From the NCBI GenBank assembly GCA_017532145.1, contig JAFXJR010000100.1, forward strand, positions 1 through 64,000: a DNA stretch of 64,000 nt. Direction: 5' to 3'. Of the stretch, positions 44,075 to 53,039 are shown in pieces; within the stretch, counting starts at the first letter, position 1; every line of letters starts with the position of its first letter. Under the pieces are notes generated by a model. That model saw only the letters and a list, made by a program, of their open reading frames with translations, did not search any database and had not been told where the DNA came from. The translations under genes were made by a program, and so were the position numbers. This stretch comes from Lachnospiraceae bacterium. Lineage in GTDB: Bacteria > Bacillota > Clostridia > Lachnospirales > Lachnospiraceae.

Positions 44075-44734
44075 ATGATATATATAAAAAAAATGCCTGA
44101 GCCAAAAAGCTTAGAGGAGCATCGCTGTACTCCAGGAGCAGATTTTGATGGTTTGGATAAAACACAATTAAGAGAATGTCTCTTGAAAGAGCAAGGATAT
44201 TTATGTGCATATTGTATGAGACGTATTCATAATGAAAAGGACACGAAGATAGAACATTATATAGCACGAAATGCAGATAATGAGTTAGAGTATACAAATC
44301 TGTTGGCAGTTTGCTATGGAAATCAGCCAGATTCTGGAAATGTAGTGAAATATGCAAAAAGAAGGTTGACTTGTGATTCTATGAAGGGAAATCAGGTGTT
44401 GCAAATTAATCCACAAAGTCAGGAAGACATGATGACAATCTATTATGATAATCAAGGAAAGATTTATTCTAAAGAATATCAAAAAGATATAGATAATATT
44501 TTGAATTTAAATGATCCATATGGTTATTTAATTGGTAATAGAAAGGCGATTATAGATGCACTGATTAATAAGTTAAGCCCTATAAAAAATCCACAGGAAG
44601 TTAAAAGACTGTTGTTGAAATGGAAAAAAAGATACACAAATTTAGCATATGGAAATGAATATCCAGAGTATGTAGGTATTTTAAGATGGTATATAGATAA
44701 GCAATTAAGAAAGCATGGTCATAAAGGAGAATAA
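44075..44734 (+). CDS. Septu-like HNH endonuclease (PtuB type)
   Basis: 219 residues, site GGAGATAAAG before the ATG. The zinc-binding HNH core: CAYC at 44-47, IEH at 59-61, NLLAVC around 75-80, then CDSMKGN (100-106). The N-terminal MIYIKKMPEP and C-terminal helices fit the TIGR02646 family, to which PtuB belongs. It is 10 bases after the ATPase. Expected to cut nucleic acid when released or activated by the ATPase. AT-rich like its partner. Confidence 0.85.
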   Translation: MIYIKKMPEPKSLEEHRCTPGADFDGLDKTQLRECLLKEQGYLCAYCMRRIHNEKDTKIEHYIARNADNELEYTNLLAVCYGNQPDSGNVVKYAKRRLTCDSMKGNQVLQINPQSQEDMMTIYYDNQGKIYSKEYQKDIDNILNLNDPYGYLIGNRKAIIDALINKLSPIKNPQEVKRLLLKWKKRYTNLAYGNEYPEYVGILRWYIDKQLRKHGHKGE

Positions 44735-44739
44735 TATCC

Positions 44740-45231
44740 ATGTCCTCCTACACCTACCTAAAAAACCGATTTTCATTATATAAAAAAGAACAATACAGAT
44801 CCTATGCCTTATCCAGCTCCACAAAAAGGGTTCCATGTGACATAGGCTTACCCAACCAGCCCCTGCCCTTTCTTCGATTTCAGGTAGAAGAAGTAAAAGA
44901 CGTGATATTAGAAGAAAAATATATCGTAATTGGCGACGATTTGGGTTTAGCGATTTGCCTGTCTCTTTCTTCTGAGCCGGATATGGAACAGGAGGTAGTC
45001 AGTGTAGACCCTGAACAGGAATATCCCCCTAGGTTTGTGAATAAAAGCCTGGAGGCTTTACTGGAATTTATCGTGATTTTTTTAAGGTATCAGGATAGAC
45101 TAAGAGAAGAAGATGATGTAGAGTCAGTGTTAGCAGAAGTTCGGAAGGAGTTTACCCGAATGGATATTCGGGCTTTGGAAAACGAAGAAAACTGGTGGAC
45201 TGTTATTTTGGAGCAGATAGAATTAGGTTAG
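44740..45231 (+). CDS. SUKH-4-like protein
   Basis: 163 residues beginning 5 bases after the HNH gene. YIVIGDDLGLAICLSLSSEP and PPRFVNKSLEALLEFIVIFLRYQDRLRE resemble SMI1/KNR4 (SUKH) superfamily immunity proteins, especially SUKH-4. Those often neutralise nuclease toxins. Base usage is less AT-rich than the Septu pair, so it may not belong to the same import. Family assignment is by motif likeness only. Confidence 0.5.
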   Translation: MSSYTYLKNRFSLYKKEQYRSYALSSSTKRVPCDIGLPNQPLPFLRFQVEEVKDVILEEKYIVIGDDLGLAICLSLSSEPDMEQEVVSVDPEQEYPPRFVNKSLEALLEFIVIFLRYQDRLREEDDVESVLAEVRKEFTRMDIRALENEENWWTVILEQIELG

Positions 45232-45301
45232 ACAGAATGAAGATAGAGATAAAGGCGATAAAAGGGATACATAATGGACTTGAAAGGAGCAGACGATAGA
45301 T

Positions 45302-47185
45302 ATGGTAGATATGATACTCTTTCCCTCTAGCTTCTTTGATATAGCAAAGGTAGATGAGGATTTACAGAAGGAATATGAAGCTGTACTGGCCACAGGGCTG
45401 TTTCAGGCAGCTCTCTTTGGATATGAAAAATGGTTTCAGGAAGGCAAGCTGGTAATTAAGAATGCACCAGAACGAAGGCAGATGGCGATTTATCGAGGCT
45501 GGATGATGAAGCCCCGGCAGTATGAGGAATTTTACTATCAGTTGTTAGAACACAATATCAAGCTGGTGACGGAGCCGGGAGCATATCAGCTGCTACATCT
45601 TTTTCCCAATGTATATGAACAGCTGAAGGAGGATACAGCTAAAATAAAGCTCTATCCTCTGCATACCCGGATTTCAGTGAAAGAGCTGGCGACAGAGTTT
45701 AACCACTTTATGGTAAAGGACTTTGTAAAATCGGTAAAAGGCACAGAGTTTCCCCAATATTTTGATTCATCCATCACTCAGGAAGACTTCGATACCTGGA
45801 TGGAGGTATTCTATAAATACAGAGGGAATCTTCTTACAGGGGGTATTTGTATTAAGGAATATTTGGATTTAAAAAAGTATGGTGTCTGTACCAATGAATA
45901 CAGGGTGTTCTATATTCATCATGAGATTGCCACAGTCAGCAGAAATTCTGGACAGGGCATCTATACTCCCCTGCCGCCTCGGGAATTGATGGAAAGATAC
46001 AGTAACCTGGAAAGTCCATTTTATACGATAGATTATGGAGAACTGGCAGATGGAAGCTGGAAGGTGTTGGAGGCTGGTGATGGAGGGGTTTCTGGCCTTT
46101 CCGAGCATCAGGATTATTCGCATTTTTTCCGTGCCATATATCAGTGCTTCAAGGAAGAAACTCTGGATTTTAAAGCGTTGATACATACGAAGGAATACGA
46201 CTTTCTCCATACCCAGGAGCGTTTGGGCAGTCGGATAATGCTGCTGGGGCTGGGAGGAAGCTATGCTTATGGAACAAATCAGGCAAACAGTGATATAGAC
46301 CTTCGGGGGGTAACGCTGCAACTGCCCTCTGATTTAATAGGGATGACTCATTTTGAGCAGTATGAGGATGCTGCCACAGATACCGTGATTTATGGTTTTA
46401 ATAAGATGGTGAAGCTTTTGCTGGAATGCAATCCCAACACCTGTGAGATACTGGGACTGAAGGAGGAGCATTATCTGATTAAATCCAGACTGGGGCAGGA
46501 GTTAATCGACAACAGCGGCCTGTTTTTGTCCAAGCGTGCAATTAAATCCTTTGGAGGCTATGCGGATGCACAGCTGCGCAGACTGCAGAATGCAGTGGCC
46601 AGAGATACCATGGAGCAGGATGAAAGGGAAAAGCATATTTTAAAGTCGGTACAAAATGCTTTAGACGATTTTAATCGTAGATATGGAGGCTTTGAAAAGG
46701 GAAGTATCCGTCTCTATATAGACAAGGCAGAAACTCCTGATTTAAAGACAGAGATTTTTGTGGATGCAGCATACAACCATTTGCCGTTGAGGGAGTACAA
46801 TACGATGTGTGGTATTCTTCGGTCAGTGGTCAACGACTATGATAAGATTGGCAAAAGGAATAAAAAGAAGGATGACAACCATCTGAATAAGCATGCCATG
46901 CATTTGATTCGACTGTTTATCATGGCAATAGATATTTTGGAAAAAGGAGAAATCCGTACCCATCGAAGTCAGGAACTGGGACTTTTATTAAAGATCAGAC
47001 AGGGTGGCTTTCGGCAGGAGGAAGGGGGATTTGTGCCAGAATTTTATGAGATATTGGAGGAATATGAGCAAAGATTGGAACAAGCCGCCAGATTAACCAG
47101 CCTACCGGATAATCCGGATATGGACAAGGTGGGAAAGTTTGTGGAACGAGTCAACCGATATGTGGTGACAGGGGAGCTGGAATAG
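45302..47185 (+). CDS. ATP-grasp (R2K clade) fused to RlaP-type nucleotidyltransferase
   Basis: 627 residues. Residues 1-290 look like an ATP-grasp domain of the R2K clade: EYRVFYIHHEIATVS and FYTIDYGELADGSWKVLEAG followed by DGGVSGL. From about 300 there is a polymerase-beta-like nucleotidyltransferase of the PF10127 (RlaP) family with GGSYAYGTNQANSDIDLRG (metal-binding D-x-D near 331-333) and helical tail. RlaP enzymes have been linked to RNA repair. The fusion suggests one protein that can both ligate and add a nucleotide; function inferred. Site AAAGGAG is 11 bases before the ATG. Confidence 0.7.
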   Translation: MVDMILFPSSFFDIAKVDEDLQKEYEAVLATGLFQAALFGYEKWFQEGKLVIKNAPERRQMAIYRGWMMKPRQYEEFYYQLLEHNIKLVTEPGAYQLLHLFPNVYEQLKEDTAKIKLYPLHTRISVKELATEFNHFMVKDFVKSVKGTEFPQYFDSSITQEDFDTWMEVFYKYRGNLLTGGICIKEYLDLKKYGVCTNEYRVFYIHHEIATVSRNSGQGIYTPLPPRELMERYSNLESPFYTIDYGELADGSWKVLEAGDGGVSGLSEHQDYSHFFRAIYQCFKEETLDFKALIHTKEYDFLHTQERLGSRIMLLGLGGSYAYGTNQANSDIDLRGVTLQLPSDLIGMTHFEQYEDAATDTVIYGFNKMVKLLLECNPNTCEILGLKEEHYLIKSRLGQELIDNSGLFLSKRAIKSFGGYADAQLRRLQNAVARDTMEQDEREKHILKSVQNALDDFNRRYGGFEKGSIRLYIDKAETPDLKTEIFVDAAYNHLPLREYNTMCGILRSVVNDYDKIGKRNKKKDDNHLNKHAMHLIRLFIMAIDILEKGEIRTHRSQELGLLLKIRQGGFRQEEGGFVPEFYEILEEYEQRLEQAARLTSLPDNPDMDKVGKFVERVNRYVVTGELE

Positions 47186-47215
47186 TTAGTATATCGAATA
47201 ATGAATCACTGATGC

Positions 47216-47271
47216 ATTGGCTGAATTTACATATTCTCTCCACGCCCCACGGCAGAGTGCCTGGCATGGAG
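47216..47271 (-). repeat. dispersed palindromic repeat family B, copy 2
   Basis: Reverse-orientation copy of 6879-6932: CTGAATTTACA then CTCCACGCC ... GGCATGGAG. Confidence 0.6.
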
Positions 47272-47368
47272 CTGAAAAGTAACGGAATATTCATGTTTAA
47301 GTGGATTGGGAATATCTGCTTTGACAAGAGATAGCACAAGAAATACACTGCATAAAGGGAGAACCGAG

Positions 47369-48145
47369 ATGAAAACGATAGAACAGCAGATACAGGAAAA
47401 ATTAAAAGAAATCGAAGAAGGAGCAGGAGTAGAAATCCTCCATGCAGTAGAATCCGGCAGCCGTGCATGGGGATTGGCCTCCCCGGACAGTGACTATGAT
47501 GTGCGGTTTGTGTACAGGAGAGCAGGTAAGGACTATCTTTCTCTGGAGGAGTCCAGAGATGTATTGGAATGGCAGCTTGATCAGGTGCTGGATATCAATG
47601 GCTGGGACATAAAAAAAGCCTTGCAGCAGTTGGGAAAAGGGAATGCCACTCTTTTTGAGTGGAGCAATTCTCCCATTGTATACAAAACTACGAAAGAGTG
47701 GGAGCAGATTTATCAGGTAGGTCTTGGTTACTTTTCTGAAAAAGCAGCCCTCTGCCACTATTATGGAATGGCTGCCCATACCTTTAAGGAGTATCTGGAG
47801 GGAGAGAAGGTAAGATATAAAAAATATTTCTATGCCCTTCGTCCCCTGCTTGCTGCCAATTATATTGAAGCCTTTCATACCCCGCCTCCAGTACTCTTTC
47901 AGGATTTGATGAAATTACAGATGGAACCAGCTTTAAAAATGGCTATCGAAGAGTTATTGGAAAAAAAGAAGGTGACAGCAGAGCAGGAGCTGCATCCTCA
48001 GATTCCTGTGATTCAGCAGTTTATTCAGGAAGAAATCCAAAGGCAGAAGCAAATTTCCAGTCAGCTTGCAGACGACCGTAAAAAGGATTGGAGTCAGCTG
48101 AATCAGTGTTTTGCAGAAATGATAGGGGTGAGGTGGCAGTCATGA
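47369..48145 (+). CDS. second RlaP-type nucleotidyltransferase
   Basis: 258 residues from ATG 47369 (AAGGGAGAACCGAG ahead); an upstream ATG at 47306 is in repeat sequence. PF10127 features are ESGSRAWGLASPDSDYDVRF (GSRxWG near residue 30, D-Y-D metal site), then SLEESRDVLEWQLDQVLDINGWD and NATLFEWSNSP. No ATP-grasp part. It is a paralogue of the fused protein upstream, so the two may act in one nucleotidyl-transfer or RNA-repair pathway. The stop overlaps the next ATG (ATGA), joining it to a glycosyltransferase gene. Confidence 0.8.
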   Translation: MKTIEQQIQEKLKEIEEGAGVEILHAVESGSRAWGLASPDSDYDVRFVYRRAGKDYLSLEESRDVLEWQLDQVLDINGWDIKKALQQLGKGNATLFEWSNSPIVYKTTKEWEQIYQVGLGYFSEKAALCHYYGMAAHTFKEYLEGEKVRYKKYFYALRPLLAANYIEAFHTPPPVLFQDLMKLQMEPALKMAIEELLEKKKVTAEQELHPQIPVIQQFIQEEIQRQKQISSQLADDRKKDWSQLNQCFAEMIGVRWQS

Positions 48146-48966
48146 TTAGATTTAGCATTATCGTAGTCTGCCTGAATCCGGGGGCTGGACTGAATAAGAC
48201 GGTAGAAAGTATTTTAGCTCAGACCTTTGGGGATTATGAGATGATTATTAAGGATGGAGGCTCCACCGACGGCAGTATAGAAGGTCTCCCCATGGATAGT
48301 CGCATTCGTATCTTTCATCAGAAGGACAGAGGTATCTATGATGCCATGAATCAGGCAGTGGAGCAGGTGAAGGGAGAGTATGTGTATTTTCTTAACTGTG
48401 GAGACCTGTTTTATGATAGAGAGGTTTTGCAGCAGCTGAATCAGCAAATCAGGAAGGTGGAAGCACAGAACAAAACCGCAGAATATATTTTTTATGGAGA
48501 TATTTATGCTCAGCAAACAGGACAGCGAGTGGTTTCTAACCCTTCTATGGATGCTTTTGGCTGCTATCGGAATGTACCCTGCCACCAGGCCTGTTTTTAT
48601 GCAGCAGCCCTGATGCGAAAGAAGAATTTTAATCTACGCTATCGGGTACGGGCAGACTATGAACATTTTCTCTGGTGCTTTTTTCAGGGGAAGGCTAAGA
48701 TGGTTTATTTGCCCTTAGTGATTGCCAGATATGAGGGAGGAGGATTTTCGGAAACGAAGGAAAATCGAAAAATTTCCACCCAGGAGCATAAGGAGATTGT
48801 GAAAAAATATATGAAGCCTGTTCAGGTTTGGGGATATGGTGCAGTGATGTTTCTCAGTCTGTCCTGGCTGCGTACCTGGCTGGCAGAAAATAAGGCTACA
48901 GCCCGGATATATCATAAAATCAAGGAAAAACTTTATCGAAGGCAGAGGAAGAACTGTCACAAATAA
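48142..48966 (+). CDS. family 2 glycosyltransferase (WcaE-like)
   Basis: 274 residues from ATG 48142, which overlaps the previous stop by 4 bases; GTGAGGTGG-type site. FSIIVVCLNPGAGLNKTVES, IIKDGGSTDGS, GIYDAMNQAV and YFLNCGDLFY are typical of WcaE/PslC-type GT2 enzymes. It begins the second glycan locus. Confidence 0.88.
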   Translation: MIRFSIIVVCLNPGAGLNKTVESILAQTFGDYEMIIKDGGSTDGSIEGLPMDSRIRIFHQKDRGIYDAMNQAVEQVKGEYVYFLNCGDLFYDREVLQQLNQQIRKVEAQNKTAEYIFYGDIYAQQTGQRVVSNPSMDAFGCYRNVPCHQACFYAAALMRKKNFNLRYRVRADYEHFLWCFFQGKAKMVYLPLVIARYEGGGFSETKENRKISTQEHKEIVKKYMKPVQVWGYGAVMFLSLSWLRTWLAENKATARIYHKIKEKLYRRQRKNCHK

Positions 48967-48988
48967 GAGGAGTTGAAAGGATTTTTTT

Positions 48989-50296
48989 ATGAAAGTACTA
49001 TGGCTTTGCAATATTATGATACCTGCCATAGGGGAGGCATTGGGACTGCCTTATAGCAACAGAGAGGGCTGGCTGACGGGGATTTATGAGAGATTAAAGG
49101 GAGAAAACAATTCATTGATTCAACTGGGGATTTGCTTTCCCATGCAGGAAATACCAGAACAGGTACACCGCCACTGTGGGGAAGGTCTGGGATTTTCCAT
49201 GGAGGGAATCCGTTGCTATCCTTTTCAGGAGGACTTAACCAAACCGGAAATCTACGATTCCGGATTGGAAGACCGGTTGGAGAGGATTCTTAAGGATTTT
49301 ACTCCAGATTTGGTGCATATTTTTGGAACAGAATTTCCCCATGCTTTGGCTATGGTGAAGGTGTATGGCAGACCGGAGCGGACACTGGTGGGGCTGCAGG
49401 GGATTTGCAGTGCCTGTGCCGAGTCTTATCTGGCTGATTTGCCAAACAGGGTAGTGGAAAGGCGTACCTTCCGGGATTGGTTGAAAAAGGACAGTATTTT
49501 GCAGCAGCAGGAGAAGTTTCGCAGACGGGGAGAACAGGAAAGGGAGATATTGAAAAGGACGGGACATGTGACCGGGCGGACAGCCTTTGACAAAAGGGAG
49601 GCAGCCGCCTGCAATCCAAAGGCTGTTTATCACCAGATGAATGAAACTATGCGTCAGCCCTTTTATACGGGAGAATGGGAAGTGGAAAAATCCATACCTT
49701 ACCGTATCTTTTTAAGTCAGGGGGACTATCCGTTGAAGGGCTTCCATTATGTGTTAAGAGCCTTACCTTACTTGCTTGACATCTATCCACAGGCCTGCGT
49801 CTGTGTGGCAGGCAACAGTGTGGTGGAATATACAAGCTGGAAGGATAAAATTAAGATTTCATCCTACGGAAAGTATCTGCTGGAGCTGATAAGGAAGCAT
49901 AAATTGGAAGAACATGTAAAGATACTGGGCAGACTGTCTGCAGAGGAGATGAAGGAGCAGCTGTTAAAATGCAGTATCTTTATCTGTCCTTCTTCTTTGG
50001 AAAATTCTCCTAATTCCCTGGCAGAGGCTATGCTGTTGGGTGTGCCGGTGGCAGCCTCTCGAACCGGAGGTATTCCCAGTTTGTTGGAGGAGAAAAAGGA
50101 GGGAATGTTGTTTACGCCTGGCAACGTTCAGGAGTTGACAAGGGCAGTGCTTTACCTTTGGCAAAAGCCAAAGGAAGCTGTCCGAATGGCAGAGGCAGGG
50201 AGGCTGCGGGCTGTCCGGCTTTATGATGGGGAGAAAAACTACTGGCGGATGCTGGAAATTTACTCAAAGATAGTTGAAGGTGAAGGCAATTCTTGA
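48989..50296 (+). CDS. family 4 glycosyltransferase
   Basis: 435 residues. A GT-B fold; the C-terminal half has LSQGDYPLKGFHYVLRALP, VKILGRLSAEEMKEQLLKC, FICPSSLENSPNSLAEAMLLG and PVAASRTGGIPSLLEE with the EX7E-type nucleotide-sugar site. The N-terminal acceptor domain is variable. Site AGTTGAAAGGA. Sugar unknown. Confidence 0.9.
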   Translation: MKVLWLCNIMIPAIGEALGLPYSNREGWLTGIYERLKGENNSLIQLGICFPMQEIPEQVHRHCGEGLGFSMEGIRCYPFQEDLTKPEIYDSGLEDRLERILKDFTPDLVHIFGTEFPHALAMVKVYGRPERTLVGLQGICSACAESYLADLPNRVVERRTFRDWLKKDSILQQQEKFRRRGEQEREILKRTGHVTGRTAFDKREAAACNPKAVYHQMNETMRQPFYTGEWEVEKSIPYRIFLSQGDYPLKGFHYVLRALPYLLDIYPQACVCVAGNSVVEYTSWKDKIKISSYGKYLLELIRKHKLEEHVKILGRLSAEEMKEQLLKCSIFICPSSLENSPNSLAEAMLLGVPVAASRTGGIPSLLEEKKEGMLFTPGNVQELTRAVLYLWQKPKEAVRMAEAGRLRAVRLYDGEKNYWRMLEIYSKIVEGEGNS

Positions 50297-50324
50297 GTAG
50301 GTCTTCATACGGATACACTGAATA

Positions 50325-50370
50325 TTAACCGAATCAAGGAAAACACAGGGTATCGTGTTCCTTAGCAACA
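50325..50370 (+). repeat. repeat family D copy with hairpin
   Basis: TAACCGAATCAAGGAAAACAC then GTGTTCCTT, a bulged stem. Shares its first 16 bases with 16139. Confidence 0.5.
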
Positions 50371-50406
50371 AAATATGATGGGAACAAGAAAGGAAGAAAG
50401 AGAAAA

Positions 50407-51576
50407 ATGAGACTGACTTTTGTTTCTAATTATATCAATCATCATCAAATCCCTTTTTCTAATGCTTGTTATCAGGAGTTAGAGGGAGAATATTTTTTCA
50501 TTCAGACAGAACCCATGGAGGACGAACGGATTGCTATGGGATGGGGAAAAGAGGTGGGGAAGCTGTCTTATGTACGCTATTTGTACCAGGAAGCACAGCA
50601 GTGTGAAAAGCTGATTTTAGAAAGTGATTTGGTTGTCTTTGGCTGGAGTAATGAGGAGATATGGATGGATGGAATTATCCAAAAGCGAATGGCATTGGGC
50701 AAGCCTGCCTTAAGGATGAGTGAAAGACTATATAAAGAGGGACGATGGAAATTTCTTTCACCCAGAGGATTGTGGAAAAAATATCGACAGTATACCCGAT
50801 ATCGAAAGCAGCCCATGTATCTGTTATGTGCAGGAGCCTATGTGGCTTCGGATTTCCGACTGATAGGAGCTTATCCTGATAAAATGCTGCGTTTTGGTTA
50901 TTTTCCGGAAACCTTATCTTATGCAGAGGGACAGCTGGAGGACAGGAAGCTGCAGGATGGAAGGGTACATCTTTTATGGGCAGGTCGTTTTATTCCCTAT
51001 AAGCATCCGGAGTTTGTGATTAACCTGGGGGAGGAGCTTAAACAGGAGCAGGAAAAATTCCATATCCATATGGTAGGAGGGGGAGTGTTGGAAGAACAGC
51101 TGAAGGCTCAGGTAAAAAACAGGGGATTGGAAGAAGTCATTACCTTTCATGGATTTGCCGCTCCCGGTCAGGTGCGTGAACTGATGGAACAATGTCATAT
51201 CTACCTGTTTACCAGCAATCAGGATGAAGGATGGGGAGCTGTGGTCAATGAGGCAATGAACAGCGGCTGCGGAATAGTGGCCAGTCAGGAAGCAGGGGCA
51301 GTTCCCTATTTGATTCGTCATGGGGAAAATGGTCTGGTTTATCACAAAGATTCTTATCAGGAGTTTGCCGGTTTGGTCAAACAGCTGGTAAGGGATAGAG
51401 AACTGACAGCAAGACTGGGGCAGCAGGCTTATCAAACAATCATCAATCAGTGGAATGCAGAACACGCAGCAAAGGAGCTGATTCGATTTGGAAAAGCACT
51501 GTTGGAGGGACAGATAGCACCTGCTCAGGAAGGTCCGTTAAGTAAGGCTCCTATTTTGATTCCCGGAAAAGGATAG
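50407..51576 (+). CDS. family 4 glycosyltransferase
   Basis: 389 residues, site AAGGAAGAAAG before the ATG. GT-B fold with LLWAGRFIPYKHPEFVINL, IHMVGGGVLEEQL, ITFHGFAAPGQVRELMEQC, LFTSNQDEGWGAVVNEAMNSGC and ASQEAGAVPYLI. It belongs to the retaining GT4 family, similar to PglA/WcaL types. Sits between two other glycosyltransferase genes. Confidence 0.9.
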   Translation: MRLTFVSNYINHHQIPFSNACYQELEGEYFFIQTEPMEDERIAMGWGKEVGKLSYVRYLYQEAQQCEKLILESDLVVFGWSNEEIWMDGIIQKRMALGKPALRMSERLYKEGRWKFLSPRGLWKKYRQYTRYRKQPMYLLCAGAYVASDFRLIGAYPDKMLRFGYFPETLSYAEGQLEDRKLQDGRVHLLWAGRFIPYKHPEFVINLGEELKQEQEKFHIHMVGGGVLEEQLKAQVKNRGLEEVITFHGFAAPGQVRELMEQCHIYLFTSNQDEGWGAVVNEAMNSGCGIVASQEAGAVPYLIRHGENGLVYHKDSYQEFAGLVKQLVRDRELTARLGQQAYQTIINQWNAEHAAKELIRFGKALLEGQIAPAQEGPLSKAPILIPGKG

Positions 51577-51696
51577 GAGTACCAACTGTCCATGACTTAA
51601 ATTTTTTATGTGGTGCGGATTTTTGTAACCGTTCAGCCATATTTTATGTCAATCATGCCTGCCTGTTTTCACTCCTATCGCAAAGAAAAGATAAGA

Positions 51697-51785
51697 GTAA
51701 CTATTCAGCAGGTCAGCACACTTGCTATGCTGGCCGTAGGAAAACGTAGTGGCCATGATGTAACTGTGACATACTGAACAGCTAC
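51697..51785 (-). repeat. dispersed repeat family A, copy 2
   Basis: GTAACTATTCAGC ... CTGAACAGCTAC, opposite orientation to copy 1. A short fragment GTAACCGTTCAGCC lies upstream at 51625. Confidence 0.7.
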
Positions 51786-51812
51786 AGATAAGAAAACAAG
51801 GAGGAAAATACC

Positions 51813-52802
51813 GTGGAAGATTTAATTAGTGTTATCGTACCCGTGTATAATATCAGGGATTATCTTCCCAGATGTGTAGAATCTATCTGTAATCAGACCT
51901 ATTCCCATCTGGAAATTATACTGGTGGATGATGGTTCCAACGATGGTACGGAAAAGCTGGTGGATGAGTTGGCTGCCAAAGATACCAGGATTCGTGTCTT
52001 TCATAAGGAAAATGGAGGTTCCTCCTCTGCCCGGAATCTGGGGATTCGTCAGGCACAGGGACGTTGGCTGGGCTTTGTGGATAGTGACGATTTTATCTCT
52101 CCTCAAATGTATGAGCGGTTAATCCGGGCAGTGAAACAGGAAGGTCTGTCCATGGCTCAGATTTCAAGGGATGAAATGGATGAGCAGGGGAAGCTTCTTC
52201 CTAATGTATGTGAGCCTCCCAGCCGGCAGTATATTTGCCCTTCTCAGGAATTTTTGCGTCAACTGCTGCTGCATCAGGGAGACTGCTCCTATTGTACCAA
52301 GCTGATTGCCAGAGAGCTTTTTGATAAGTATACCTTTCCTGAAGGAGTGCTGAATGAAGATTTTTATCTTTTATTACAGATGCTGCAGGAAATAGAAGGA
52401 GCAGTGATTCTCCCTCAGCAGGAGTATCATGTGTTTTATCGGATAGGAAGCAATACCAGAAAGAAATCCAAAAATGAATTTTCCAGAGTATTTATGGATA
52501 TTGTAAATCATGCAGATTTTGCTGCCCGGCTGGTGGAAAAAAAGTATCCGGAATTAAAGCAGGAGGCTTTACGTTTTTCTCTGTATCAAAGACTGGAGTA
52601 TCTGCTTCATATTCCCATTGTCATGATGGAGAGGAAAAATACCTTTTATCAATCGGTAAAAGGTTGGCTGAGAAAGCATGGAAAGGATATTCTCACCAAC
52701 CCCTGCCTTACCCGGCGAGACAGAAGCTATCTGCTGCTGCTGACTGTGGCACCGAAAACAGTTCGCAGAGTGCATGGATGGAAAATGAAGGTATTTTCGT
52801 AA
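51813..52802 (+). CDS. family 2 glycosyltransferase
   Basis: 329 residues from GTG 51813 (AAGGAGGAAAA ahead). ISVIVPVYNIRDYLPRC, LVDDGSNDGT, NGGSSSARNLGIRQA and FVDSDDFIS are GT-A motifs of EpsH/CapM-like enzymes. The stop codon falls within the first bases of a family A repeat. Confidence 0.9.
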   Translation: MEDLISVIVPVYNIRDYLPRCVESICNQTYSHLEIILVDDGSNDGTEKLVDELAAKDTRIRVFHKENGGSSSARNLGIRQAQGRWLGFVDSDDFISPQMYERLIRAVKQEGLSMAQISRDEMDEQGKLLPNVCEPPSRQYICPSQEFLRQLLLHQGDCSYCTKLIARELFDKYTFPEGVLNEDFYLLLQMLQEIEGAVILPQQEYHVFYRIGSNTRKKSKNEFSRVFMDIVNHADFAARLVEKKYPELKQEALRFSLYQRLEYLLHIPIVMMERKNTFYQSVKGWLRKHGKDILTNPCLTRRDRSYLLLLTVAPKTVRRVHGWKMKVFS

Positions 52803-52889
52803 CGATTTAGAAGGTCTGCACACGTGCCAGGCTGACTGTACGAAAATGTAGTGGTAACGATGGTAACTGTGAAGGTACTGAATAGTTAC
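52799..52889 (-). repeat. dispersed repeat family A, copy 3, overlapping a stop codon
   Basis: GTAACGATTTAG ... CTGAATAGTTAC, same orientation as copy 2. The glycosyltransferase TAA is inside its first bases. Confidence 0.7.
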
Positions 52890-52924
52890 GTTTTTCCTAC
52901 TTTTTCTTCGTCATAAAACGGTTC

Positions 52925-52953
52925 TGGTCATCCAGACAGGTTTATGGTATACT
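52925..52953 (+). promoter_or_regulatory. promoter for the pseB operon
   Basis: TGGTCA, 17 bases, TATACT, about 85 bases before pseB. Confidence 0.55.
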
Positions 52954-53039
52954 GGGAAATATCTGAAAATTGATGGAAGTATTGCAAGCTTCAAAGCAGA
53001 GACCAAACCCTGTTTTGACAATCGTTATGGAGGAGTATT

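Noticed and set aside
42600..45300. Retron
   Set aside because: The PtuA/PtuB-like pair occurs in some retrons, but no reverse transcriptase or msr/msd-like gene is within reach.
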